From JBAXTE01 sp963556065 (GTDB lineage: Bacteria; Bacteroidota; Bacteroidia; Bacteroidales; WCHB1-69): DNA of 64,000 nt. Where the stretch lies: NCBI GenBank assembly GCA_963556065.3, contig CAUVYH020000020.1:29520-93519 (forward strand), written 5' to 3'. Both the position numbers and the translations under genes were made by a program. Shown here in pieces: positions 52,657 to 61,468 of the stretch; position 1 is the stretch's first letter; every line of letters begins with the position of its first letter. The notes below the pieces were generated by a model. It worked only from the letters and a program-made list of their open reading frames with translations. It made no database searches and was not told the origin of the DNA.

Positions 52657-53791
52657 ATGAACAAAAAAGTCTTCATTTCCGGGATCTTTGATATGCTGCA
52701 CTCCGGCCACGTGGCATTTTTCCAGGAAGCAGCATCTCTTGGCGATGTATATGTTGGCCTCGGGGTCCGACGAAACAGTATATGACCTAAAAGGTCGGAG
52801 AACTATAAATTCGAACGCCGAAAGGTTATACCTGGTTAAATCGCTCCGGTTTGTAAAAGAAGCCTGGATAAATTCAGATTCAGAATTACTCGACTTTGAA
52901 AAAGAAATCAGGAAACTACAACCTGACATCTTTTTCATGAATGAAGATGGTTACATTCCTGATAAAGAAGCGCTTTGCCAGAAACTAGGCATACAGATGA
53001 TCGTCAGTAAACGGGCACCAATCAAAGGACTTCCGTACGTTCGACTACCGCGCCAAGAAGTGAATGCCGCATACCTTTTAAGCTCGATTTAGCTGGCGGT
53101 TGGCTCGATCAGCCGTTCGTATCAAAGTATTACAGTGTCCCGGTAATTACCATTTCCATTGAGCCCGATTACGATTTCAACGACCGTAGCGGAATGTCGA
53201 GCAGCACCCGCAAAAAGCCATTCAGCTTTGGCAGACTGACATTCCTGAAGGAAATAAAGAACTGCTGGCACGAACACTATTTAGCTTCGAGAATCCTCCT
53301 GGTACGAAATATGTTTCCGGGTCACAAGACTCTATTGGGATTGTATTCCAGGGAGTTAATCGGCTAGATTACGGTGCAGAGCAATACTGGCCTAAAAAAA
53401 TTACGACAATAAACGACAAGGATACACTTGATATTATCGAAAAGAACTTGTGGTTTATAACACTTTCGCCCCGAGGAAGCGGCTACAATGTTCTGTCAGG
53501 AACAAACATCAACGTCCAAAATGCAAAGGCATTGGCCGTTGCCGCTAATGACTGCTGGGATGCTATTCAGCAAAAAATATTCGATCTTTCGGAAGTGCTT
53601 TCCGAAAAAGCTTTGAAGCTCAAATTGCGATGTTCCCAAACATGGTAAACCCCTATGTTCCCGAACAAATCGAAGAATACAAACCTCAAGCTCATGGATG
53701 GAAATTGAGCGGAGCTGGCGGCGGTGGATATTTGATCCTGGTATCGGATAAGCCAATCGCCAACGCATTACAAATACGCATTCGGCGATAA
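52657..53791 (+). pseudogene. Bifunctional cytidylyltransferase-like/GHMP kinase gene, multiply frameshifted
   Basis: The start, MNKKVFISGIFDMLHSGHVA, carries the nucleotidyltransferase GxFDxxHxGH motif. An extra G in GGGG (52762-52765) then shifts the frame, which continues as SDETVYDLKGRRTINSNAER through FFMNEDGYIPDKEALCQKLG. Another shift near 53070 leads to LDLAGGWLDQPFVSKYYS and SIEPDYDFNDRSGMSSSTRK (GHMP kinase N-terminal and Ser-rich loop). Further pieces include LWFITLSPRGSGYNVLSGTN and WKLSGAGGGGYLILVSDKPI (GHMP motif 3). At least three shifts are required. The intact form would phosphorylate and activate a sugar, similar in concept to fused heptose kinase/transferases. The terminator at 53811 follows. 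Confidence 0.88.
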
Positions 53792-53810
53792 CTTACTGAA
53801 CTCTATCTTG

Positions 53811-53861
53811 AAAGCGATGAATTTTATTAGAACAAATAAAGTTCATCGCTTTTGCTTTTTT
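53811..53861 (+). terminator. Rho-independent terminator before the second regulated locus
   Basis: AAAGCGATGAA (53811-53821) pairs perfectly with TTCATCGCTTT (53842-53852), followed by TTGCTTTTTT. It separates the broken kinase gene from the second winged-helix regulator operon. Confidence 0.8.
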
Positions 53862-53869
53862 AGGCATAT

Positions 53870-53982
53870 TTGAGTTATTTTTATGCTCATTTTTGTTCAG
53901 AAAACAGAGATACGATTATAGAAACTCAGTTCAATCCCTCAAACGTAATTGTATGTGAGCAGGCGAAGCCGTGTGAGACCAT
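53870..53982 (+). promoter_or_regulatory. Upstream elements of the second regulator, matching those at 11533 and 11768
   Basis: TTGAGTTATTTTTATGCTCA (53870-53889) corresponds to the palindromic promoter-like element at 11533. TGTGAGCAGGCGAAGCCGTG (from 53954) corresponds to the leader element at 11768, with the shared core AGGCGAAGC. Spacing to the regulator start differs (156 bp versus 276 bp). Conservation at both paralogous genes supports a regulatory role; the mechanism is unknown. Confidence 0.45.
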
Positions 53983-54025
53983 TCCCGCCGCAGAGATATT
54001 TTCGATACGGCAAAATTCGATTTAA

Positions 54026-54553
54026 ATGATTGAAAGCATCATAACATCAAAAACAAGAGCAAAGCTCTTGTTAAAATTCTTCTTAAATAGCCAAACAACA
54101 AGCTACCTGAGAGGACTTGAATCGGAGTTAGGTGAATCGAGCAACTCAATCCGCATGGAACTCAATCGCATGGGAAATGCCGGACTGTTAAATTCAAACA
54201 ATGTTGGAAATAAAAAACTCTATTTTGCAAATACAAGTCACCCGCTTTATACTGAAATTAATAGTATCCTGAAAAAGTGTGTGGGCATCGACCAGATTAT
54301 TGAACGGGTAACCAGCCAGGTTGGCGATCTTCAGTTGGCCTATATCACAGGTGACTTTGCTGTAGGAAAAGATTCATCCATTATTGATTTGGCGCTGATT
54401 GGCGAACATCTCGACAAATCGCTCATCGACACGCTTGTTGAGAAAGCCGAAGAAATGATCAATCGCAAAATCAAATACCTGGTACTTACCGAAGATGAAA
54501 TGAACCATTTCTACGATAAGAAACCGGCATTGTTGATTTGGGAGAAACCTTGA
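54026..54553 (+). CDS. Winged-helix regulator with nucleotidyltransferase-like C-terminal domain, second copy
   Basis: A 175-residue paralogue of the protein at 11809, alignable end to end. Matching blocks include TSKTRAKLLLKFFLNSQ, LESELGESSNSIRMELNRMG, KLYFANTSHPLY, VGIDQIIERV and AYITGDFAVGKDSSIIDLAL. The N-terminal winged helix should bind DNA, and the C-terminal domain has again lost the standard nucleotidyltransferase catalytic residues. It precedes rfbF by 48 bp, so it heads the dideoxysugar operon just as its paralogue heads the export operon. The two probably recognise related sites, given their shared upstream elements. Confidence 0.82.
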   Translation: MIESIITSKTRAKLLLKFFLNSQTTSYLRGLESELGESSNSIRMELNRMGNAGLLNSNNVGNKKLYFANTSHPLYTEINSILKKCVGIDQIIERVTSQVGDLQLAYITGDFAVGKDSSIIDLALIGEHLDKSLIDTLVEKAEEMINRKIKYLVLTEDEMNHFYDKKPALLIWEKP

Positions 54554-54601
54554 AGCAAACTTCACATTACTAAATATATACAATAATATCGACTGACAAA
54601 A

Positions 54602-55372
54602 ATGAAAGTACTAATACTTGCGGGAGGTCTCGGCTCCAGACTTTCAGAAGAAACTATTCTTAAACCTAAGCCAATGGTTGAAATTGGAGGTAAACCAATA
54701 CTTTGGCATATTATGAAAATCTATTCACATTATGGATTCAACGAATTCATCATCCTGTGTGGCTATAAAGGCTATCTCATTAAAGAGTACTTTGCCAATT
54801 ACTACCATCATATGTCAGACATGACAGTAGACATGACGACAAATTCAATTACACATCATGTGAACCATGCTGAGCCATGGAAAGTTACTTTAGTTGATAC
54901 TGGTTTGGAAACAATGACAGGCGGAAGAATTAAGAAAGTGCAAAAATACATAGATAATGAACCTTTTATGCTCACCTATGGCGACGGTGTATCAGATATT
55001 GATATTTCCGAATTGATTAAATTCCATTATTCTCATGGGAGAGCCATCACAATGACATCGGTTCAACCAGAAGGTAAATATGGGGCAATACAACTCGAAG
55101 GCAATCAAGTCACAGCTTTTCAGGAAAAACCTAAAGGAGATGGGGCTTGGATTAATGCAGGCTTTTTTGCTTGTCAACCCGAGGTGCTTAATTATATTTC
55201 AGATGGTGACAAAGTTATTTTTGAACGCGAACCACTGGAAGCTCTAGCTAACGCGGGCGAACTTTATGCGTACAAACATGAAGGCTTCTGGAAAGCGATG
55301 GATACTCAGCGAGATAAATTTCAACTGGAAGAACTGATTGAGAAAAACACAGCACCGTGGATTAAATGGTGA
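54602..55372 (+). CDS. rfbF: Glucose-1-phosphate cytidylyltransferase
   Basis: A 256-residue enzyme beginning MKVLILAGGLGSRLSEETIL with KPKPMVEIGGKPILWHIMKI, the classical RfbF/DdhA start. FMLTYGDGVSDIDISELIKF contains the metal-binding Asp, and WINAGFFACQPEVLNYI, with EGFWKAMDTQRDKFQLEEL, completes the family pattern. It makes CDP-glucose from CTP and glucose-1-phosphate, the first step toward CDP-3,6-dideoxyhexoses. Full length and intact. The next three genes supply the following steps. Confidence 0.95.
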   Translation: MKVLILAGGLGSRLSEETILKPKPMVEIGGKPILWHIMKIYSHYGFNEFIILCGYKGYLIKEYFANYYHHMSDMTVDMTTNSITHHVNHAEPWKVTLVDTGLETMTGGRIKKVQKYIDNEPFMLTYGDGVSDIDISELIKFHYSHGRAITMTSVQPEGKYGAIQLEGNQVTAFQEKPKGDGAWINAGFFACQPEVLNYISDGDKVIFEREPLEALANAGELYAYKHEGFWKAMDTQRDKFQLEELIEKNTAPWIKW

Positions 55373-55448
55373 ATCGCCACAAATTTATAGCGAACAACAT
55401 CAGTGCAAAAAAAAGCAATCTCAGCCTAATTTAAAACTTACATAATAA

Positions 55449-56528
55449 ATGACACCTGAAATCTTCAATATATATAAGAATCGCCGCATTCTCATCACGG
55501 GTCACACGGGTTTTAAAGGTTCGTGGCTATGCTTACTCCTGAATCACCTCGGCGCTGATGTGTACGGCTATGCTTTAGATCCACCTACAAACCCCAGCCT
55601 ATTTAAAGAAGCAAAAATTGATAAACTTGTAACATCATGTATCGGTGACATAAGGGATCTGGAAAACTTACAATCTTATTCCAAGCGGGTTCAGCCCGAG
55701 ATTGTCATTCATATGGCCGCACAACCCTTGGTTCGTGAGTCGTACAAAATACCTGTCGAGACTTATTCCATCAATGTAATGGGGACTGTTAATCTTCTGG
55801 AAACTTGCAGAAATACGCCCTCGGTAAAAGCTATCGTAAATGTCACTACCGACAAATGCTACGAAAACCGAGAGTGGCGCTGGGGGTATCGCGAAAATGA
55901 ACGTATGGGAGGCTACGATCCCTATTCCAATAGCAAAGGATGTTCTGAATTAGTGACTTCTGCCTACCGGAATTCCTATTTCAACGTAAAAAATTACGAA
56001 AAACATGGAGTAGCGTTGGCTTCGGCTCGCGCCGGAAATGTAATTGGTGGTGGAGATTGGGCCGACGACCGCTTAATCCCAGACCTTATCCGGGCAATAT
56101 CGAAAGGTGAAAAGGTGAAAATCCGTAGCCCTTATGCTATTCGCCCCTGGCAATTTGTACTGGAACCTTTAACCGGCTACTTACTGTTGGCTGCCAAGCT
56201 TTATTCCGAGGGGGTTTACTTTGCTGAAGGTTGGAATTTTGGCCCGGATGATAAGGATGCAAAAAATGTAAAATGGATTACCCAAACCATGTGCGATTTT
56301 TGGGGAGCTGGTGCATCTTATGATATTGACACGAATCCCCAGCCTCACGAGGCTAATTACTTGAAGCTGGATTGTTCGAAGGCGAAAGATGAATTGGCTT
56401 GGGTTCCGCAATGGAATATCGAGACATCCTTAAAGAGTATTGTTGACTGGCATAAAGCCTATTTAGCCGGGAACGATATGCAAGAGGTTACAATTCGCCA
56501 AATCAAACAATTTTATAAATCTGTCTAA
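55449..56528 (+). CDS. rfbG: CDP-glucose 4,6-dehydratase
   Basis: A 359-residue SDR enzyme: RRILITGHTGFKGSWLCLLL (NAD loop with the GxTGFKGSW signature of this enzyme), VTTDKCYENREWRWGYREN, and the catalytic YDPYSNSKGCSELV (Tyr-x3-Lys). It converts CDP-glucose to CDP-4-keto-6-deoxyglucose. A MITE-like element is inserted immediately after its stop codon, separating it from rfbH by 192 bp. The coding region is intact. Confidence 0.95.
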   Translation: MTPEIFNIYKNRRILITGHTGFKGSWLCLLLNHLGADVYGYALDPPTNPSLFKEAKIDKLVTSCIGDIRDLENLQSYSKRVQPEIVIHMAAQPLVRESYKIPVETYSINVMGTVNLLETCRNTPSVKAIVNVTTDKCYENREWRWGYRENERMGGYDPYSNSKGCSELVTSAYRNSYFNVKNYEKHGVALASARAGNVIGGGDWADDRLIPDLIRAISKGEKVKIRSPYAIRPWQFVLEPLTGYLLLAAKLYSEGVYFAEGWNFGPDDKDAKNVKWITQTMCDFWGAGASYDIDTNPQPHEANYLKLDCSKAKDELAWVPQWNIETSLKSIVDWHKAYLAGNDMQEVTIRQIKQFYKSV

Positions 56529-56696
56529 TTCTACTTTGACAGATTTAAAATGAACCTCGATTTTTCTCCTGTTTTACCCCTGCACTAAAGGGAGAAAGGA
56601 GAAAAACCGGACTGTTCCCTTTAGGCTTCGACGTGAGCTCAGCCGAACGTGTTCAGGGTAAAAACAGACGGATTTTTCGAATGTGTTAAAGTAGAA
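56529..56696 (+). repeat. MITE-like palindromic element, type 1, copy 3
   Basis: A 168-bp copy of the element at 16128, same orientation, starting on the base after the rfbG stop and flanked by CTAA on both sides. Ends TTCTACTTTGACAG and GTTAAAGTAGAA. It lengthens the rfbG-rfbH spacer and would form a long hairpin in the mRNA. Confidence 0.75.
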
Positions 56697-56720
56697 CTAA
56701 TCAGAAAATTATTAACAGTA

Positions 56721-58034
56721 ATGACCGATCATAAACAACTCCGCAAGGAAATAATTGCTAAAACAATAGAATATTACCAGGCCCGCTTCGGAACAAAAGA
56801 ATTTATTCCTGGTAAAACCAGAGTAAATTATGCCGGACGTGTTTTTGACGAACAAGAAATCTGCAATGCAGTTGAAGCTTCTCTTGATTTCTGGCTCACG
56901 GAAGGACGCTATTCCGAGGAATTCTCAGAAAAAATAACTGAATTCCTTGGTGTTGAACACATATTGCTTACCAATTCCGGGTCTTCAGCAAATTTACTAG
57001 CCTTCTCTGCCTTAACTTCAGAAAAACTTGGCGAGAAACGTTTAAAACCCGGAGATGAAGTAATTTCGGTTGCAGCAGGTTTTCCAGCAACAGTTACTCC
57101 AATAATTCAATATGGATTGACTCCGGTTTTTGTTGATGTAGCTCTTCCAACATATAACATCGACGTGGAAATGATGCGCAAAGCAATCACCCCAAAAACA
57201 CATTGCATTTTTCTGGCACACACACTTGGAAATCCATTCGATCTAGATGCTGTGATGCAATTAGCCAAAGAATACGACTTATGGGTAATTGAGGATAATT
57301 GCGACGCATTTGGAAGCAATTACAGAGGGAAGAAAACCGGTAGCTTTGCTCATCTTTCAACCATTTCATTTTACCCGGCACATCACATTACAACTGGCGA
57401 AGGTGGAGCGATTTGCACCAACGACCCTTTGCTGGCCCAATTGGTTCGTGCTTTCAGAGATTGGGGACGAGACTGCTATTGTGCCGGCGGCGAAAACAAC
57501 ACTTGCGGCAAACGCTTCTCACAATTGTTCGGAAATCTGCCATTCGGTTTCGACCACAAATATGTGTATTCCGAAATAGGGTATAACCTGAAGATGACTG
57601 ACATTCAGGCAGCAGTTGGCGCAGCTCAAATAGATAAATTACCTCATTTCTGTGAACAGCGCAAGCAGAACTTTAAAGAATGGACACGGATATTCTCCAA
57701 ATACCCGGATTATTTTATTTTACCTGAAGCAACCAAAGAAGCTGATCCGGCATGGTTTGCATTTATTGTCACCTTGAAAGATAGCGCCCCGTTTAAACGT
57801 GATGAATTAACCGGCCATCTGAACACCAAACTGATTGAAACCCGCAACTTGTTTGCCGGAAACATGACCAAACAACCGGGGTTTATGAACCGCAATTTCC
57901 GCATTGCAGATCATCTGAAAAATACAGACTACATCATGAACAATACGTTCTTCCTCGGTACATACCCCGGATTGACCAAAGAAATGTTTAATTATGCCGA
58001 AAGCATTCTGGATGAATTTTTAAAAGACTACTAA
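56721..58034 (+). CDS. rfbH: CDP-4-keto-6-deoxyglucose 3-dehydrase (E1)
   Basis: A 437-residue PMP-dependent iron-sulfur enzyme from the ATG at 56721; the longer frame runs into the repeat. The PLP-lysine position is replaced by His in FYPAHHITTGEGGA (His221-222), the diagnostic change in E1. The [2Fe-2S] ligands are visible as Cys194 (EDNCDAFG), Cys252, Cys254 and Cys262 (RDCYCAGGENNTCGKRF), giving exactly the C-x57-C-x1-C-x7-C spacing known for E1. With a reductase partner it removes the C3 hydroxyl of CDP-4-keto-6-deoxyglucose to give CDP-4-keto-3,6-dideoxyglucose. Confidence 0.96.
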   Translation: MTDHKQLRKEIIAKTIEYYQARFGTKEFIPGKTRVNYAGRVFDEQEICNAVEASLDFWLTEGRYSEEFSEKITEFLGVEHILLTNSGSSANLLAFSALTSEKLGEKRLKPGDEVISVAAGFPATVTPIIQYGLTPVFVDVALPTYNIDVEMMRKAITPKTHCIFLAHTLGNPFDLDAVMQLAKEYDLWVIEDNCDAFGSNYRGKKTGSFAHLSTISFYPAHHITTGEGGAICTNDPLLAQLVRAFRDWGRDCYCAGGENNTCGKRFSQLFGNLPFGFDHKYVYSEIGYNLKMTDIQAAVGAAQIDKLPHFCEQRKQNFKEWTRIFSKYPDYFILPEATKEADPAWFAFIVTLKDSAPFKRDELTGHLNTKLIETRNLFAGNMTKQPGFMNRNFRIADHLKNTDYIMNNTFFLGTYPGLTKEMFNYAESILDEFLKDY

Positions 58035-58079
58035 TATTTTGCTGTCGATTACAAAGAGTAATCTGTAAAAGAAATATCT

Positions 58080-58763
58080 ATGCTACAAAAAAAATACAAA
58101 TCAGAAGTTGTCTCTGTAGCGAATCCATTTAACGACATTTACACCCTTGAATTCAAATCATTAAATGGAAAATACAAATATCAGCCCGGACAATTTCTTC
58201 ATCTGGCGTTGGACGAAGAGTACGACGGGTCCGGGCAATGGCCCGATTCTCGCTGTTTCTCTATGCAAAGCAACCCATCAGAAGAAACCATCCGCATCAC
58301 CTATTCGGTAAAAGGAACGTTCACCCTCGAAATGAAAAAAACATTAAAGGTTGGATCAGGGGTATGGCTAAAACTTCCCTATGGCGATCTTTTCACTCAA
58401 CCACACAATAAAATCAACACTGTATTTATCGCGGGAGGAACAGGTATTACGCCATTTTTGTCGCTCTTTACCCATGAATCATTTGCTGAATATGTTAATC
58501 CTAAGATTTACCTGGGTTTCCGATCAAAAGAATTCAACATTTATCAAAATGAATTAAATACCTTAAAAAATTCATCGAACTTCATAAAATTATTCCACGA
58601 GGATGGCAACGGAATTATCAATATAGAACAAATACTCAGCGAAAACGGAAGCGAAAGCAACTACTTCATATCGGGGCCTCCGGCAATGATTAGGGCATTT
58701 AAATCAACTCTTATAGAAAAAGGCATTAAAGATACAGGTATATTGACTGACGATTGGGAATAA
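58080..58763 (+). CDS. Flavin reductase for the E1 step (E3-like, lacking the ferredoxin domain)
   Basis: A 227-residue FAD/NAD-binding reductase. The FAD-binding barrel includes YQPGQFLHLALDE and SRCFSMQSNP (R-x-[YF]-S type FAD motif). The NAD domain has VFIAGGTGITPFLSLFTHES and YFISGPPAMIRAFKSTLIEK. It resembles the C-terminal part of CDP-6-deoxy-glucoseen reductase (AscD/DdhD/RfbI), which normally has an N-terminal plant-type [2Fe-2S] domain of about 90 residues. That domain is absent here and no cysteine set replaces it, so another electron carrier may be needed. Its place after rfbH supports the assignment. Confidence 0.85.
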   Translation: MLQKKYKSEVVSVANPFNDIYTLEFKSLNGKYKYQPGQFLHLALDEEYDGSGQWPDSRCFSMQSNPSEETIRITYSVKGTFTLEMKKTLKVGSGVWLKLPYGDLFTQPHNKINTVFIAGGTGITPFLSLFTHESFAEYVNPKIYLGFRSKEFNIYQNELNTLKNSSNFIKLFHEDGNGIINIEQILSENGSESNYFISGPPAMIRAFKSTLIEKGIKDTGILTDDWE

Positions 58764-58846
58764 ATTGGAAATCGACCCGATAAAAAAATAAGATTCTTTA
58801 GCCTCAGATTTATTAACATCAAATTGACTTTATAATTTTTTTGAAC

Positions 58847-59761
58847 GTGAAAGTTCTAATTACGGGAGCAACGGGATTTCTTGGATCGCATTTGTGTGAT
58901 TTCTTGGTAAAAGAAGGGCATCAGGTTTTTGCGACATACCGCTCCCTTTCTTCGTTTGACCGATGCAAAGCTTTCAAAGAAGAGGTTGTCTGGATAAATC
59001 TAGACAATAATGAATTGGATGAAAAGCTCAAGAACATAGAATTAGATCTATTTGTACACGCAGCATGGGCAGGTGTCGGAGCAAAAGAAAGAGACGATTG
59101 GGAACTTCAGTTGTCAAACTTCAACTTTTCCCGATCGATGATTGATTTGGCAATCAAATGCAATGCTAAAAAGATAGTTTGCCTTGGATCCCAGGCTGAA
59201 TATGGAAAACATAACAGCAAGACAACTGAAAATCACACACCCGATCCAGATGAAGCCTACGGTGCAATTAAATTACTAACAATGAGATATTTAAAAGAAA
59301 TAGCATCAAAAGAAAATATTGAATGGTATTGGTTAAGAATATTCTCAATTATCGGTGAAAACGAAAACAACTCTTGGCTGCTATCTCATGTTACTGAAAG
59401 ACTTTTATGTGATAAACCTATCGATTTAACTGAGGGGAAACAGATTTATGATTATCTGTACATCAATGACTTCGTTGATTCCTTCAGTAAAATAATTTAC
59501 TGCCAGGATAATTTCTCAGGTATATATAACATTTGCTCAGGGAAACCGACACAAATCAAACGACTCTTGCAAATGACCGCAAAAAAACTTAGCAAACCAC
59601 AATCTCTTCTTAAGTTTGGTGCATTGCCCTACCGCCCAAATCAAAGCATGTACGTAGTTGGTTCAACTAATAAATTTGAAATGAGGTTTGGACCACAAAA
59701 AATAAGCGACTTGAATGAGGTTATATCCAATTTTGTAAGATATAAAACAATCACAAAATGA
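58847..59761 (+). CDS. NAD-dependent epimerase/reductase acting on the CDP-dideoxysugar (YerF/Abe-like)
   Basis: An SDR enzyme of about 304 residues. The frame has no ATG near the start. GTG at 58847 gives MKVLITGATGFLGSHLC, the natural beginning, and TTG at 58841 is an alternative. It has the NAD loop GATGFLGSH, FVHAAWAGVGAK and the catalytic DEAYGAIKLLTMRYLKE (Tyr-x3-Lys). It resembles 4-ketoreductases/epimerases such as CDP-abequose synthase. Given the thiamine enzyme coupled to it by a 4-bp ATGA overlap, the alternative is a YerF-like reductase that reduces the ketone of a two-carbon branch. Sequence alone does not decide between the two. Confidence 0.8.
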   Translation: MKVLITGATGFLGSHLCDFLVKEGHQVFATYRSLSSFDRCKAFKEEVVWINLDNNELDEKLKNIELDLFVHAAWAGVGAKERDDWELQLSNFNFSRSMIDLAIKCNAKKIVCLGSQAEYGKHNSKTTENHTPDPDEAYGAIKLLTMRYLKEIASKENIEWYWLRIFSIIGENENNSWLLSHVTERLLCDKPIDLTEGKQIYDYLYINDFVDSFSKIIYCQDNFSGIYNICSGKPTQIKRLLQMTAKKLSKPQSLLKFGALPYRPNQSMYVVGSTNKFEMRFGPQKISDLNEVISNFVRYKTITK

Positions 59762-61452
59762 AAGCAACGACGTATATCGCCTGCTTTTTGAAAGCAAAAG
59801 GAATTGATACTGTTTTTGAGTTGCAGGGAGGAATGATTACCCGAATTGTTGATGAGTTAAACAGACAAGGAGGATTCAATATTGTCAGCATGCACCATGA
59901 ACAAGCTGCCGCTTTTGCTGCTGATGCCTATGGACGAATAAAAAACAAACCAGGTATCGCTCTGGCGACAAGCGGACCGGGGGCAACTAATTTAATTACT
60001 GGAATTGGAAACTGTTATTTTGATTCGGTTCCGGCTATTTTTATTACCGGACAAGTCAACCTCAACGAACAAAAAGGAGATAAAACCACAAGACAGATTG
60101 GATTTCAGGAGACAGATATTGTTTCTATTGTGCGTCCTATTACAAAAGCTGCATATGCAGTTAGAGAAGCCAGTCAGATTCCTGAGGTTTTAGAAGAAGC
60201 ATGGGCAATGGCTACCGAAGGCCGTTGCGGACCCGTGTTAATTGATATCCCAATGAACCTGCAAAAAGAGGATATCGCTGTTTTTGATTACAAAAATTCA
60301 ATTATCAACAATACCATCTCCTTTAGCGAAGTTGACAACTTTACTAAGGAATTGACTGATGCTTTGACAAAATGCAAGAAGCCCCTGGTATTGGCAGGGC
60401 ACGGTATCCGTTTAGCAAATGTAACCGAACAGTTTATCGATTTTATTGAAAAATACGATCTTCCAGTTGTTAGCTCTCTACTTGGGCTCGACATTATTCC
60501 TTTTAGTCACCCGAACCGGATAGGTTTTATTGGTACTTATGGAAATCGTTGGGCCAACTATGCCATGGGAACCTCCGATTTGCTGTTGGTTTTAGGCAGT
60601 CGTTTAGACCTTCGGCAAACCGGATCGGATACCGATTCTTTCATGAAAGACAAGCAAATTTTTCATGTTGACATCGACAAAGCAGAACTAAATAATAGAT
60701 TTGCGGGGTGCAAAACATTAAATGCCGATCTAAAAGACTTTTTAAATCTCGCTCAACAACTGAAAATTTCACTGAAAAAGAAAAAAGAATGGTTCGACGA
60801 GATAGAACACAAGAAACAACTTACAACAGATATCGCCGAATTACAAAACATTAAAGGTATAAATCCCAATATTTTTATCCATCTTCTATCTCAATATTCA
60901 AAACACGCCAAGGTTTATACGACCGATGTTGGTAACAACCAAATGTGGGCTGCACAGTCCATTGAGTTGAGCAAAGAACAGCGCTTTCTCTCGTCAGGAG
61001 GAATGGGGTCTATGGGTTATTCATTGCCTGCGGCCATTGGGGCGTGCTTTGCTTTAGGGAAAAAACCGGTTGTTTCTATTTCAGGCGATGGAGGATTTCA
61101 AATCAATATTCAGGAATTACAGACAATCAAGCGGAATAATTTGCCTGTTAAAATAGTCGTTCTTAACAACCAATGTTTGGGAATGATTAGGCAATTTCAA
61201 GACGCTTACTTTGACAGTTGCTACGTATCAACGGTTGATGGCTATAGTGTTCCTGATTTCGAGAAACTAGCCAGGGCTTATGGAATAGATTCGGCAACAA
61301 TTTCCCAGGAAGATGAAATTCAATCTGGGATAACTGAAATGTGGAAAAACCCCGATCAACCTTTTTTATTAAATGTGTTCATTGACACCCACACAAATGT
61401 TTTTCCCAAAATGATGTTTGGAAGTCCAATGACTCAAATGGAACCCAGATAA
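59758..61452 (+). CDS. Thiamine-diphosphate enzyme, acetolactate-synthase-like (YerE-type candidate)
   Basis: A 564-residue ThDP enzyme with all three domains. The N-terminal Pyr domain has VFELQGGMITRIVDELNRQG and SMHHEQAAAFAADAYGRI with the catalytic Glu48. The central domain includes PLVLAGHGIRLANVTEQFID and LLLVLGSRLDLRQTGSDTDS (FAD/nucleotide-binding type). The PP domain has SISGDGGFQINIQELQTIKR through VVLNNQCLGMIRQF (GDG-x-NN motif). A biosynthetic acetolactate synthase would not be expected in this operon. YerE of Yersinia, a flavin- and ThDP-dependent enzyme, transfers an acetyl unit from pyruvate to C4 of CDP-4-keto-3,6-dideoxyglucose. The preceding genes make precisely that substrate. 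Confidence 0.85.
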   Translation: MKATTYIACFLKAKGIDTVFELQGGMITRIVDELNRQGGFNIVSMHHEQAAAFAADAYGRIKNKPGIALATSGPGATNLITGIGNCYFDSVPAIFITGQVNLNEQKGDKTTRQIGFQETDIVSIVRPITKAAYAVREASQIPEVLEEAWAMATEGRCGPVLIDIPMNLQKEDIAVFDYKNSIINNTISFSEVDNFTKELTDALTKCKKPLVLAGHGIRLANVTEQFIDFIEKYDLPVVSSLLGLDIIPFSHPNRIGFIGTYGNRWANYAMGTSDLLLVLGSRLDLRQTGSDTDSFMKDKQIFHVDIDKAELNNRFAGCKTLNADLKDFLNLAQQLKISLKKKKEWFDEIEHKKQLTTDIAELQNIKGINPNIFIHLLSQYSKHAKVYTTDVGNNQMWAAQSIELSKEQRFLSSGGMGSMGYSLPAAIGACFALGKKPVVSISGDGGFQINIQELQTIKRNNLPVKIVVLNNQCLGMIRQFQDAYFDSCYVSTVDGYSVPDFEKLARAYGIDSATISQEDEIQSGITEMWKNPDQPFLLNVFIDTHTNVFPKMMFGSPMTQMEPR

Positions 61453-61468
61453 ATAAAATCTAAATGTC

